A stretch of DNA of 64,000 nt from CAWCAW01 sp963714125 (GCA_963714125.1 OY970234.1:2728001-2792000), one strand, 5' to 3'; numbered from the stretch's first letter, positions 26,280 through 35,152 are shown. Notes: generated by a model from the sequence alone, not told the origin. Numbers and translations are program-made.

Positions 26280-27737
26280 ATGGCCAGCGCCAGCTCGGAT
26301 CCGATCGAAGCGGCCTTGCCACCGCACGTGATCGTGTTGTTCGGGGCGACCGGCGACCTCACCCGCCGGAAGCTTCTGCCCGGTCTGTTCCACCTGGCCC
26401 GCGCCGGCCTGTTGCCCGAATGCCGCATTATTGCCACCGCTCTCGACGAACTCGACGACAATGAGTACCGCGCCCTCGCCCGCAAAGCCTGTGACGAGTT
26501 CGTGCGCGGCGCCATCACCGATGAGGATTGGCTGCACTTTGGCCGCGGCCTGAGTTACGTACCGGAATCCGACGGTCCATCAGGCTTGAGAGCTGCCGTC
26601 GCCACCGCCGAGGCCGACCTCGGAGGCGAAGCGCGGCGACTGCACTATCTGAGCATTCCTCCCCACGCGGCGCGCGTCGTCGTCGAGACCCTGGGTGCGG
26701 CCGGGCTCGCCGAACGGGCTCGCATCATCATGGAGAAGCCCTTCGGAACCGACCTGGCCAGCGCCCAACAACTCAATGCCGCCGTGCAGCAGGTGTTTCG
26801 CGAAGACCAGGTGTACCGCATCGATCACTTTCTCGGGAAAGAGGCGGCTCAGAACATCCTGGCCTTTCGTTTCGCCAACGGGCTGTTCGAGCCGATCTGG
26901 AACCGCCAGCACATCGACCACATCCAAATCGACGTTCCCGAAACGTTAGGGATAGGCAGCCGGGGCTGGACCTACGAGCAAACGGGTGCATACCGGGACA
27001 TGGTCGTCACCCACCTCTTCCAGATCCTCGCCTTCGTCGCCATGGAGCCCCCCACCGCCCTCGAGCCCCACGCCATCAGCGAAGAAAAGAACAAGGTGTT
27101 CCGCTCCATGGTCACCCTCGACCCGACGCAGGTGGTGCGGGGCCAATACGAGGGGTACCGGTGGAGCGAAGGCGTGGCCGGTGACTCTGAAACCGAGACC
27201 TTCATCGCCTTGCGCTGTGAGATCGACAATTGGCGTTGGGCCGGAGTGCCGTTCTTTCTCCGCACCGGCAAAGAGATGGCCCAAGGTGCCCGCATCGTCT
27301 CCATTGCTTTCCGGGAGCCGCCCAAGTCGATGTTTCCGCAGGGATCCGGCGTGGGGATGCAGGGCCCCGATCACCTCACCTTCGATCTGGCCGACTCGTC
27401 TCGGCTGTCCCTCTCCTTCTACGGCAAGAAGCCAGGCCCGGGCATGAAGCTCGACAAGCTCAGCCTGCAGTTCGCCCTCCATGACACCGGTCACGCCGAA
27501 GAGGTGCTCGAGGCCTACGAACGCCTGATCCTCGACGCCATGAGCGGCGACCAGACGCTGTTCACCAACGCCGAGGGCATCGAACGACTGTGGGAGGTGT
27601 CCCAACCTCTCCTCGACGCACCACCTGATGTACAGCTCTACCGGGTCGGATCGTGGGGTCCGGTGGCGATCCAGGGCCTTATCGCTCCACGGTCGTGGCG
27701 TTTGCCCTTCGAACGAGGATGGCGCGAGCACCGCTGA
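26280..27737 (+). CDS. zwf: Glucose-6-phosphate 1-dehydrogenase
   Basis: The protein has 485 residues from ATG 26280 (499 from 26238). The NADP-binding motif FGATGDLTRRKLLPGLF, the EKPFGTDL segment and the substrate-binding signature RIDHFLGKE are all intact, so it should oxidise glucose-6-phosphate to the lactone and make NADPH for the oxidative pentose phosphate pathway. The C-terminal domain is complete through ERLWEVSQPLL. No lactonase or 6-phosphogluconate dehydrogenase gene is adjacent. A dyad over the upstream ATG supports the downstream start, though no clear ribosome binding site is seen for either. A hairpin 16 bases after the stop may end the transcript. Confidence 0.95.
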   Translation: MASASSDPIEAALPPHVIVLFGATGDLTRRKLLPGLFHLARAGLLPECRIIATALDELDDNEYRALARKACDEFVRGAITDEDWLHFGRGLSYVPESDGPSGLRAAVATAEADLGGEARRLHYLSIPPHAARVVVETLGAAGLAERARIIMEKPFGTDLASAQQLNAAVQQVFREDQVYRIDHFLGKEAAQNILAFRFANGLFEPIWNRQHIDHIQIDVPETLGIGSRGWTYEQTGAYRDMVVTHLFQILAFVAMEPPTALEPHAISEEKNKVFRSMVTLDPTQVVRGQYEGYRWSEGVAGDSETETFIALRCEIDNWRWAGVPFFLRTGKEMAQGARIVSIAFREPPKSMFPQGSGVGMQGPDHLTFDLADSSRLSLSFYGKKPGPGMKLDKLSLQFALHDTGHAEEVLEAYERLILDAMSGDQTLFTNAEGIERLWEVSQPLLDAPPDVQLYRVGSWGPVAIQGLIAPRSWRLPFERGWREHR

Positions 27738-27752
27738 TCCCAACCAAATGAG

Positions 27753-27768
27753 TGACTCGAGGGAGTCA
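27753..27768 (+). terminator. Hairpin after the glucose-6-phosphate dehydrogenase gene
   Basis: Arms TGACTC and GAGTCA with loop GAGG lie 15 bases after the stop codon. The stem is short and there is no U-tract. Confidence 0.35.
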
Positions 27769-27898
27769 TCAGCACCGACGATCGTGAATCGTCCAAATGA
27801 CGGATGATCGATCGACGACGTCCTTCATACGCTGCTGCCACGGCGGGCCGGTGGCCCGCTGGTTGGGGACAGACGCGTTGGACGACCCGCCTCGCCCG

Positions 27899-27919
27899 AA
27901 GATGAGGCTTCGTCATCTT
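27899..27919 (+). promoter_or_regulatory. Inverted repeat just before the ribosome binding site of the beta-helix gene
   Basis: AAGATGA and TCATCTT form a perfect 7-bp stem with a 7-base loop, ending about six bases before the GGGGGA ribosome binding site. In the mRNA it could influence access to the start; as DNA it could be an operator. Confidence 0.3.
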
Positions 27920-27939
27920 TGGAAAAGGGGGAAACGAAC

Positions 27940-28989
27940 GTGCAGAGCACCACTCGTGTTCGGGGTCATGTCGTCAAAGGCGGGATCGTCGCCGCCCTGG
28001 CATCGTTGTCGATCGCCGTGGTCGGCGTCCCCAGTGGCGGGACCCAGACACCTCCCACGGCCCAGGTGACGAACTGCACCGACAGTGGCGCTGGTTCGCT
28101 TCCGGGGGTGATCGCCGCTGCCCTGCCGGGGGCCACCATCAGCTTTGCCACCGCCTGCCCGCCGTCAAACCCGATCACGTTGACCAACGGCACCATCGAA
28201 ATCGATGAGGATCTGAACATCGTGGGCCCACGGTTCGGCTCGGTCGTGGTGAACGGCGCCAACCTCGCCACCGTGTTCCAGATCGACGCCCCCTCCACCG
28301 TCGAGCTCTCGGGCATCACCATCGAAGGCGGCGCCAGCCCCGGGAACCCCGCCGGCGCGGGTGGGATCAACAACTACGGCACGTTGACGATCAACGATTG
28401 CACCGTGACCAACAACGTGGCCACCTACGGCGGTGGTGGCATCAACAACTTCGGCACGCTGACGGTGACGAGAAGCACGGTAACGAATAACTCGGCCGCG
28501 TTTGGCGGCGGTATCGCCAACGAAGGCACGGCCACGGTGAATTTCAGCTCGATTTCCTCCAACACCTCCACCAATGGCGGTGGGGGCATCGCCAGTAGCG
28601 ACGCACCCACGGCGCTGGCGTCGTTGACGGTCACCGCCAGCACGGTGGTGAACAACACCGCCGCATGGGGAGCCGGCATCACCAACGAAGGGGCGGCCCT
28701 GATCAAGAGCACCATCGTGGCGCAGAACACGTCGCTCGGCGTGGGGGGCGGCCTCTTCAACGAGACCAATAGCAACGGGACCATCCCGGCCACCTTGTCC
28801 GTCAAGGACAGCGTGCTTTTGAACAACACCTCGGCGGGGGGCGGAGGAATTTTCAACTACGCCGCCACCACCAGCGTGACGAGGAGCTTCTTCGCCAACA
28901 ACACGGGCGCATCGACACCGCCGTATCCCGGAATCCTCAATGACGGCGGGGGCACCCTGACGGTAGATACGGCGTCCTGGTTCGCGTGA
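27940..28989 (+). CDS. Secreted right-handed beta-helix repeat protein
   Basis: The GTG at 27940 is chosen because AAAGGGGGAAACGAAC directly precedes it; the protein is then 349 residues. A signal peptide (hydrophobic segment about 13-29) is followed by CTDSGAGSLPGVIAAALPGATISF, a variant of the CSLREAI motif seen at the head of secreted polymorphic-repeat proteins. The body has repeated units of the form GGGINNYGTLTI, NSTVTNN and GGGIANEGTATV, which are typical parallel beta-helix coils. No sortase signal or transmembrane anchor follows, so it is probably released or loosely bound. Roles in adhesion or carbohydrate binding are possible; no catalytic residues are evident. Confidence 0.82.
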   Translation: MQSTTRVRGHVVKGGIVAALASLSIAVVGVPSGGTQTPPTAQVTNCTDSGAGSLPGVIAAALPGATISFATACPPSNPITLTNGTIEIDEDLNIVGPRFGSVVVNGANLATVFQIDAPSTVELSGITIEGGASPGNPAGAGGINNYGTLTINDCTVTNNVATYGGGGINNFGTLTVTRSTVTNNSAAFGGGIANEGTATVNFSSISSNTSTNGGGGIASSDAPTALASLTVTASTVVNNTAAWGAGITNEGAALIKSTIVAQNTSLGVGGGLFNETNSNGTIPATLSVKDSVLLNNTSAGGGGIFNYAATTSVTRSFFANNTGASTPPYPGILNDGGGTLTVDTASWFA

Positions 28990-29063
28990 CCGGCGGTCGG
29001 CCACGGGCCTAGCGGGCCCAGATCGTCCCTCCGGGCGCCGGATTTAGATGCCAGGATTTCGGG

Positions 29064-29555
29064 GTGAGCGCGTATACGGCCGCCGATTGGCATGACTTTT
29101 TCATGGCGGCCGTGGGAGCCTCGGCGGCGTTGCTCGGGCTGCTGTTCGTCACCATGTCGATCAACCTCGAGCACATCCTGAAGTATCCCCACCTCCCGGG
29201 CCGGGCGGGAGCGACGCTGACAACGCTCCTTATCGTTCTCATCGTCTGCAGCTTCGGGTTGGCACCGCATCAAAGTGCGCGGGCCTTGGGATGGGAGATC
29301 ACGGCGCTGACACTGGTCGCCGCCGTGCACGTGACGTGGGCCACCGTCCGAAAACGTGGACCCGACGACCCCCGGAGCTGGACGTTGGGGGCCCTATCGC
29401 TCCTGCTCATTCCGGTCCTGGTCTTGACCGGCGGTGGTGTCAGCCTGGTGGCCGAAAGCGGTGGCGGTCTCTACTGGATCCTCGGAGGCACCACGCTGAC
29501 TTTTGTGGCCGCGTCCATCAATGCCTGGGTTCTGATGGTGGAGATCCTGCGCTGA
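29064..29555 (+). CDS. Small integral membrane protein of unknown function
   Basis: The GTG-started 163-residue protein has four or five hydrophobic helices: FFMAAVGASAALLGLLFVTM, GATLTTLLIVLIVCSFGLA, ALTLVAAVHVTWATV, LGALSLLLIPVLVLTGGG and YWILGGTTLTFVAASINAW. No conserved catalytic motif is seen and I do not recognise the family beyond general similarity to uncharacterised actinobacterial membrane proteins. It stands alone, 74 bases after the beta-helix gene, and converges with a MarR gene through a perfect hairpin. Confidence 0.7.
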   Translation: MSAYTAADWHDFFMAAVGASAALLGLLFVTMSINLEHILKYPHLPGRAGATLTTLLIVLIVCSFGLAPHQSARALGWEITALTLVAAVHVTWATVRKRGPDDPRSWTLGALSLLLIPVLVLTGGGVSLVAESGGGLYWILGGTTLTFVAASINAWVLMVEILR

Positions 29556-29558
29556 GGA

Positions 29559-29575
29559 CCGCTCGCATCGAGCGG
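29559..29575. terminator. Bidirectional hairpin between convergent genes
   Basis: Arms CCGCTCG and CGAGCGG with loop CAT lie in the 24-base gap between the membrane-protein stop and the MarR stop. No U-tract is present. Confidence 0.5.
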
Positions 29576-29579
29576 CGAG

Positions 29580-30056
29580 TTACGGCGGCGTCGGGTCGGT
29601 CAGTTTGCGCATGAGGCGCTCGAGGGTGGCCGTGTCAGCCGCATCAAGAAGGTCGAAGGCGGGTGGCGGCGTCCGCAGCAACTCGTGCACACGCGTCGCC
29701 AGGAGCCGACCGGCGTCGGTGAGGACGATCACCTTGATCCGACGGTCCGTCGGGTGCGTCTCGCGGCGAGCTAGTCCAGCCTCTTCGAGGTTGTCGACAA
29801 TCGTGGTGACGTAGGAGTTGTCGCATCGCAACAGTGAGGCCAGTCGGCGCATGGGCAGCTCCTGATCATCCAACAGGAACTGCAGCGCCTTGGCGGCGCC
29901 GGGAATGATCCTCGCCTCCCCCGCCAGCTCGTGAATCTGGCCCATCAGCGCCGGGTCGTGCGCCATCTCACGCATCCGGCGCCACGCCTCTCGCGCCATG
30001 TCACTTGATGGGGTGGTCTCGACGCCGGGACCGCTTTCGACTCTGGTCACTTCCAT
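29580..30056 (-). CDS. MarR family transcriptional regulator
   Basis: The protein has 158 residues from ATG 30056 (164 from a TTG at 30074). The winged helix-turn-helix is clear: PMRRLASLLRCDNSYVTTIVDNLEEAGLARRETHPTDRR, with the wing RRIKVIVLTDAG. MarR proteins are dimeric repressors released by phenolic or other ligands. It is divergent from a DHA2 exporter, with a perfect palindrome between the two, so it probably represses that exporter. A -10-like TATGAT sits directly upstream of the chosen ATG, so the true start could be slightly further in. Confidence 0.88.
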   Translation of the reverse strand: MEVTRVESGPGVETTPSSDMAREAWRRMREMAHDPALMGQIHELAGEARIIPGAAKALQFLLDDQELPMRRLASLLRCDNSYVTTIVDNLEEAGLARRETHPTDRRIKVIVLTDAGRLLATRVHELLRTPPPAFDLLDAADTATLERLMRKLTDPTPP

Positions 30057-30082
30057 ATCATACTGAAAACTCAATGATCCGC

Positions 30083-30094
30083 AACATATATGTT
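30083..30094. promoter_or_regulatory. Predicted MarR operator between MarR and DHA2 exporter genes
   Basis: AACATATATGTT is a perfect 12-base palindrome. It abuts a TTGACA -35-like element (30094-30099) pointing to the exporter and lies just upstream of a TTGCGG/TATGAT-like promoter reading toward the MarR gene. Binding here would block both promoters. Confidence 0.5.
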
Positions 30095-30144
30095 TGACAC
30101 ACTCACTGATTTTATGTGAGCATACGGGCGTGCGGACTCGTCAG

Positions 30145-31590
30145 ATGAACCAGAAAATCGCGGTGGGCGTCGTCTATGTGGCGGCCCTGTTCATGGCCAT
30201 CATGGACATCACCATCGTCAATGTGGCCCTGCCCACCATCGGCCGCCAGTTCCACGTCCGTCCCGATTCGGTGGACACCGTGGCCATTGGCTTCCTGGTC
30301 AGCCTGGCCGTGTTCATCTCGGCTTCGGGCTGGCTCGGTGATCGCTTCGGAGGCCGCAAGATCCTGCTGATCGCCGTGGTGATTTTCACGGTGGCGTCGG
30401 CCATGTGCGGCGCGTCCAGCAGTCTGGGCGAGCTGGTGTTCTTCCGGGTCCTGCAAGGCATCGGCGGCGGGCTCATGACCCCCGTCGGGATGGCCATGCT
30501 CTTTCGGGTCTTCCCTCCTTCGGAGCGGGTGCGTGCTTCGAGCATCTTGATGATCCCCACCGCCTTCGCCCCCGCTCTCGGTCCCGTACTCGGGGGACTC
30601 CTGGTGACCGACTTGTCGTGGCGGTGGGTGTTCTACGTCAATGTCCCCATTGGCACCGCGGCGGTGATTTTCGGGTTGCTCTTCCTCGAAGACCACGCCC
30701 AAAGCCAGCCCGGGCGCTTCGACCGGGCCGGTTTCCTCCTGGCCGCGGCGGGGCTGGGACTGGCCATGTACGGCGTGTCAGAAGGACCTCTTAAGGGTTG
30801 GGCGAGCCCCACCGTGCTCACCACCATCTTCGTCGGCACCGCCCTCGTGGCCACGCTGATCGTGGTCGAGTTGCGGATCTCCGAACCTCTCATCGACCTG
30901 CGCATCTACTCGAACCGGCTCTTCCGCTCGAGCAGCGTGGTGATGATCCTCGGGGCCGTGGCCTTTTTAGGTGTGCTGTTCCTGGTGGCCCTCTTCTACC
31001 AGGACGCTCTGCACCTGTCGGCTCTGCAATCGGGGCTCAGCACCTTCCCCGAAGCTCTGGGGGTGATGACCGGCGCCCAGATCGTCAGTCGCCGCCTCTA
31101 TCCCGTCATCGGCCCCCGACGTCTCATGGCATCGGGGCTGGTGATCGTGGCCGCCTCCATGGCCGCCATGGCGACCGTCGGCCTCCACACGAGCTTGTGG
31201 GTGCCCCGCGCCCTGTTGCTCGTGCTCGGGTGGGGCATGGCGTGCGTGTTCATTCCGGCCCAAGCGGCGTCCTTCGCCACCATTAGTCCGGAGAAGACCG
31301 GTCGGGCCTCCACCCTCTTCAACACAGCCCGCCAGCTCGGAGGAGCCATCGGCGTCGCTCTTCTCACCACCGTGGTGGCGGCTGTGGGTCCCACCAAGGT
31401 GACGTCGTTGGGGGTTGTCCCGAACCTCACCGCCTACCACGCCGGATTTCTCACCGCCGCCGTTGTGGCTCTGGTGGCCGTGGCGGCCGCGCTCACCGTC
31501 AGTGACAGCGATGCCGCCGCAACCATGGTGCGTCGGGGCCGCTTGGCCCGACACGATGATCGGACCTCTGTCGCCGTTGACGCCGCCTGA
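30145..31590 (+). CDS. DHA2-type MFS drug exporter (EmrB/QacA family)
   Basis: From ATG 30145 the protein has 481 residues and about 14 hydrophobic helices. MDITIVNVALPTIG is the hallmark of the first helix of 14-TM drug:proton antiporters, and GWLGDRFGGRKILL is motif A. It should pump out toxic organic compounds. A GTG at 30130 is an alternative start; the TTG at 30094 is rejected because it falls in the promoter. Divergent MarR gene and operator suggest ligand-induced expression. It converges with a second MMPL gene, leaving 12 bases. Confidence 0.92.
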   Translation: MNQKIAVGVVYVAALFMAIMDITIVNVALPTIGRQFHVRPDSVDTVAIGFLVSLAVFISASGWLGDRFGGRKILLIAVVIFTVASAMCGASSSLGELVFFRVLQGIGGGLMTPVGMAMLFRVFPPSERVRASSILMIPTAFAPALGPVLGGLLVTDLSWRWVFYVNVPIGTAAVIFGLLFLEDHAQSQPGRFDRAGFLLAAAGLGLAMYGVSEGPLKGWASPTVLTTIFVGTALVATLIVVELRISEPLIDLRIYSNRLFRSSSVVMILGAVAFLGVLFLVALFYQDALHLSALQSGLSTFPEALGVMTGAQIVSRRLYPVIGPRRLMASGLVIVAASMAAMATVGLHTSLWVPRALLLVLGWGMACVFIPAQAASFATISPEKTGRASTLFNTARQLGGAIGVALLTTVVAAVGPTKVTSLGVVPNLTAYHAGFLTAAVVALVAVAAALTVSDSDAAATMVRRGRLARHDDRTSVAVDAA

Positions 31591-31602
31591 TCAGCGCGCT
31601 CT

Positions 31603-33729
31603 TCACTCCCCCGCTTGGGGCCTTGTCGGCAGGGGCACATTGGGCGGCGTATTCGGCGCCGTGGGCGCCGGCGTCGGCCACCAGAAGCGGGCCCCGAGGT
31701 CAACGACCAACGTGGGAACGAGAATCGTCCTCACCACGAAGGTATCGGCCAGCACGCCGAGGGCGACGACGATGCCGATCTCTCGCGAGGCCACGATGGG
31801 CAAGATGGCCAGCACCGAGAATGTTCCGGCCAAGATGATTCCTGCTGACGTGAGCACACCACCGGTGCTCTCCACCCCGATGCGCACCCCCGTGGTGATG
31901 CCGTGTTTCACGACCTCTTCACGAATGCGGGTCAGCAAGAAAATGTTGTAATCGATACCGAGCGCGACAAGGAACACGAAGGTCAACAGCGGGACCGTTG
32001 GATCGATCCCCGGTAAGTTGAGCAGCGGAACGAAGACCACCGAGGCGATGGCCAGCGCCGCCGCGAAGGTGACGATCACCGTCAAGACGACGACGAATGG
32101 CCCGAGCAACGCCCGCAGCAGCAACCACAGCACCAGCAGCACGACCACGAGCACGCTGGGGACGATGACCAACGTGTCGCGATGTGACGCCGAAGCGGTA
32201 TCGAAATCCTCGGCGGACTGGCCCCCGATAACGACGTCAGAGCCGGCCACCCGGCTGGCTGTCGCCCGCAATTTCTCAATGGCCGCAAAGCCTTTGCTGC
32301 CCGTCGGGGTCACGGCCAAGATCAGGTCGAAACGGGCCAGATGCCCGGCGTGCTCCACCGGACCCTGATTGGCGGTGATGGGGAGCTTGGCAAAAGCGCG
32401 GCGCACGGCGTCGACATCGCGGGCATCGGTGACTACCACGTCGACGGGCGATACCTCGCCGGGCGGAAACGTGCGCTGCAAGAGCGCATAACCCTGCGTC
32501 GACGGCGCCGTGGCCGGCAGCTCGCTCAGCGAAGAGACGTTGGTGTTCACCGTGAGAAGACCAACGCTCGCACAGCCCAGGAGTCCGAGGCCCGTAATCC
32601 ACACCGGGCGGCGTCCTTGGCTGACGATCCGAGCCAACCGGGCCCAGGGACCGCGTTGGACAAATCCAGGCGCGTGGCGCGGCACCGACGGCCAGAACAC
32701 ACCCCGACCCATGACCAGCAACAACGCCGGATACGCACCGAGGACGACGACGGCGGCGGAAAGCACACCGACGATGCCGACCACGCCGAAGTCGGCGATG
32801 ATGTCGAGGCGCGCCAGAAGCAAACATGCCAAGGTGGCCGCCACGGTAATGGCCGACGCCGTAATGGCCGGAAAGGCCCGCCGCCACGCCACCAGCATGG
32901 CCACGCGATAGTCGGCGTGACGCCGCAGCTCCTCGCGATAGCGAGCCGTGAGCAACAATGCATAATCGGTCCCGGCCCCGAAGACGATGACAGTCACGAG
33001 GGAGACGCTCTCGCCGTTGACGGTCAGCCCGACTCGGCCCATTGCATAGATCACGGCTTGAGCCACCGCTTCTGCGATACCCACGCAGGCCAGGGGCACC
33101 AGCCACAGGACCGGACTTCGATACGTGGCGGCCAGCAGCACGGCCACCAAAATGGCGGTAACCACGAGCAGGAATAGGTCAGCGCCCGAAAAGGCGCCGA
33201 GTAAGTCGGCCTGAATGGCGGCATCTCCGGTCACCCGAATCTCGAGGCCGGCCTTACCGTCTCCGACCACGGACCGGATCTCCTCCACGGCGTGTTGCAC
33301 GGCCTGTTCGCTTCCCGGCACCGGAACGCTCATGATGGCGGCGTCGCCGTCGGGTGCGTCCACGAGTGCCGAAGGAGCACCAATGGCACGCGGAAGCCGA
33401 GCCTCTAAGGCTTTGCCGTCGTCGGTGGCGAGGGCCACATCGGAAGCCGTAAGTCCGGAGCTCCGATAGAACACGATCTCAGCTTGCAGAGATCGGCCCG
33501 AGGGGAACTTACGGTCGAGAAGCAGTGCGGTGGTCGAGGGCGCGTTGGCGGGAAGGAACTCGGTCAGGCGACTTGTCTCGACGGTGCCGATCTTGTTGGC
33601 GAAAGGGATGGCCACGGCGACCACGGCCAGCCAGAAGGCCACACCCACCCAACTGGCGAATCGACCCGTCAAGAATGCGGCCAGACGCGCCACCCGGGTG
33701 CCGACGTTGGTGAGTGGGTCCTGCGTCAC
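31603..33729 (-). CDS. MMPL family RND-type transporter (second copy in window)
   Basis: The GTG-started 708-residue protein has the duplicated MMPL architecture with two large periplasmic loops. The proton-relay pairs are in GAGTDYALL (Asp255-Tyr256) and LGIDYNIF (Asp593-Tyr594). It is only distantly similar to the MMPL protein at 23299-25509 and more like the YdfJ-type branch (KIGTVETSRLTEFLPANAPST after TM1). It should export a hydrophobic compound. It is the third gene of a minus-strand run after a methyltransferase and a VOC protein, but the 121-base gap makes co-transcription uncertain. Confidence 0.92.
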   Translation of the reverse strand: MTQDPLTNVGTRVARLAAFLTGRFASWVGVAFWLAVVAVAIPFANKIGTVETSRLTEFLPANAPSTTALLLDRKFPSGRSLQAEIVFYRSSGLTASDVALATDDGKALEARLPRAIGAPSALVDAPDGDAAIMSVPVPGSEQAVQHAVEEIRSVVGDGKAGLEIRVTGDAAIQADLLGAFSGADLFLLVVTAILVAVLLAATYRSPVLWLVPLACVGIAEAVAQAVIYAMGRVGLTVNGESVSLVTVIVFGAGTDYALLLTARYREELRRHADYRVAMLVAWRRAFPAITASAITVAATLACLLLARLDIIADFGVVGIVGVLSAAVVVLGAYPALLLVMGRGVFWPSVPRHAPGFVQRGPWARLARIVSQGRRPVWITGLGLLGCASVGLLTVNTNVSSLSELPATAPSTQGYALLQRTFPPGEVSPVDVVVTDARDVDAVRRAFAKLPITANQGPVEHAGHLARFDLILAVTPTGSKGFAAIEKLRATASRVAGSDVVIGGQSAEDFDTASASHRDTLVIVPSVLVVVLLVLWLLLRALLGPFVVVLTVIVTFAAALAIASVVFVPLLNLPGIDPTVPLLTFVFLVALGIDYNIFLLTRIREEVVKHGITTGVRIGVESTGGVLTSAGIILAGTFSVLAILPIVASREIGIVVALGVLADTFVVRTILVPTLVVDLGARFWWPTPAPTAPNTPPNVPLPTRPQAGE

Positions 33730-33850
33730 GGGCCGAGCTTGTCATGATGGCGGCGCCCGAACTCGTCATTGCCAGGGTCACAGCCGGCTACGAAAAGGCG
33801 GTGCCGACCCCGAGGCACGCCGTCGCTCAACGCAATGCGGGCCGCGCTCG

Positions 33851-34243
33851 TTAACCCGGTGGTGCGAAGAATTCCAACGCGATGTTGTCGGGATCGCGAA
33901 ACGACAACCCGGAGCCGTAGGGGGCACCGACGATCCCTCCGTTGGCAATCTCGAGTGCATTGAGACGCGTCTCCCACGCTTCGAGCTCGCTGCGATTCGC
34001 ACAACCGAAAGCGAGGTGGTCCAGCCCGGGGCGGCGCTCGTCGAATGGGTCGGCGCTCTTGAGATCAGGAAACTGGTGGATGCCGACCAGCGTCGTTCCC
34101 ATGAGCCACACGACATGATGAAACGGGCCCGTATCCTCGTCGATGAGCGGGTCGGTATCGAATAGGGCCCGATACCACGGCCTGCTTCGATCGAGGTCGC
34201 TCACTGTCAGGGCGACGTGGGTAATCGCAGGAAACGGGGCCAT
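33851..34243 (-). CDS. VOC (glyoxalase fold) family protein
   Basis: From ATG 34243, preceded by a strong GAGGAGG, the protein has 130 residues. It shows ITHVALTVSDLDRSRPWYRALFDTDPL at the N-terminus, HHVVWLMGTTLVGIHQF, GLDHLAFGCANRSELEAW and the closing FRDPDNIALEFFAPPG. The H...E/H...E arrangement expected for metal binding is present (THVAL, LDHLAF, ALEFF). The longer frame to 34336 is rejected. It lies 43 bases after the methyltransferase on the same strand. The reaction is unknown; resistance-type binding proteins and dioxygenases share this fold. Confidence 0.87.
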   Translation of the reverse strand: MAPFPAITHVALTVSDLDRSRPWYRALFDTDPLIDEDTGPFHHVVWLMGTTLVGIHQFPDLKSADPFDERRPGLDHLAFGCANRSELEAWETRLNALEIANGGIVGAPYGSGLSFRDPDNIALEFFAPPG

Positions 34244-34286
34244 GACAGCCTCCTCGTAACGTGGTGTGCTCCGGACACTATTCGTT

Positions 34287-35057
34287 TCAGGTTCCCGGTG
34301 CGCTGGTGCGCAGGGCGGTGACCACCACCGCCGCATACGTCATGAGGAAGTTCCCGCCCACCGCGTCGATGGCCTCGCCAATGCCCGCCAGCAGCTCCGC
34401 CAGCGTGGCGGGTGGAAACTGGCTTTGACCCCCGGCCGTAGGCACGAAATCCAACCACTCGGCGGTGGTGTAGCGACGTTCCCAGTCGAACTGCCACTGC
34501 TCGGGCTGGTCGAACCGCGCCCCTACGTGTCGTATCCCGTCGGCGGCTGTCGACGACAGCCCCGAGTAGGCCGCCGGGCCGCCGGACGAGCCACGGAACA
34601 ACGGCGCATCGGGCAGGACGCGGCCGTAGACGCCGGCAATGGCCTCGTGGAGGTCGGTGGGGAACTGAAAGGCATTCCAGAACACGGCCAACCGGCCGGC
34701 CGGGCGGAGCACGGCGGCCGCTTTCGCCGCTCCGGCCTCGGGGTCGACCCAATGCCAGGCCTGTCCGGATATGACGGCGTCGAACGTACGGCCGGCCGGG
34801 TCCCATTCCTCAAAGCTCGCCACTTCGACGTCGAAGCCACGGCGTCGAGCGAAGTCCGCCATCCGGGCGTCGACGTCGACTCCGAGCACGCGACACCCCG
34901 CCTCCGCAAAGGGCCGAGCGGCCACGCCCGTGCCCATGCCGACGTCGAGGACATCGCGACCGGCCATGGAGCCGAGGATGCGGTCCACCATCGCCGCCGG
35001 GTAGCGAGGACGGCTGCGGTGATATCGCTCGGCGTCAGTGCCGAACGACTCGGCCAT
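34287..35057 (-). CDS. Class I SAM-dependent methyltransferase
   Basis: From ATG 35057 (MAESFGTDAERYHRSRPRYP) the protein has 256 residues. Motif I is VLDVGMGTGVAARPF (36-50), the acidic end of strand 2 is GVDVDARM, and FDAVISGQAWHWVDPEAG is motif IV-like, typical of small-molecule methyltransferases of the UbiE/Methyltransf_11 group. A GTG at 35120 in the same frame would place the start inside the palindromic operator, so I prefer 35057. It is divergent from a TetR gene, which probably controls it. The substrate is unknown. Confidence 0.87.
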   Translation of the reverse strand: MAESFGTDAERYHRSRPRYPAAMVDRILGSMAGRDVLDVGMGTGVAARPFAEAGCRVLGVDVDARMADFARRRGFDVEVASFEEWDPAGRTFDAVISGQAWHWVDPEAGAAKAAAVLRPAGRLAVFWNAFQFPTDLHEAIAGVYGRVLPDAPLFRGSSGGPAAYSGLSSTAADGIRHVGARFDQPEQWQFDWERRYTTAEWLDFVPTAGGQSQFPPATLAELLAGIGEAIDAVGGNFLMTYAAVVVTALRTSAPGT

Positions 35058-35109
35058 AGCTCGAGCCTGGTGAGGCGGCGCGCCAGGAGGATGGGGCGGT
35101 CCGGGAGGT

Positions 35110-35152
35110 AAAGTGGTCACGTGCCCACTATAAACGGGCACGCGCCCACTTT
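35110..35152. promoter_or_regulatory. Nested dyad operator between methyltransferase and TetR genes
   Basis: An outer inverted repeat AAAGTGG/CCACTTT (35110-35116, 35146-35152) and an inner one CGTGCCC/GGGCACG (35120-35126, 35136-35142) share the same centre at 35131. The 9-base centre contains TATAAA, a -10-like element toward the TetR gene. This is a strong candidate autoregulatory site, possibly for two TetR dimers. Confidence 0.6.

Noticed and set aside
30094..30144. Upstream TTG start of the DHA2 exporter
   Set aside because: The TTG is part of a TTGACA promoter-like box and a palindrome; the exporter family start lies at 30130 or 30145.
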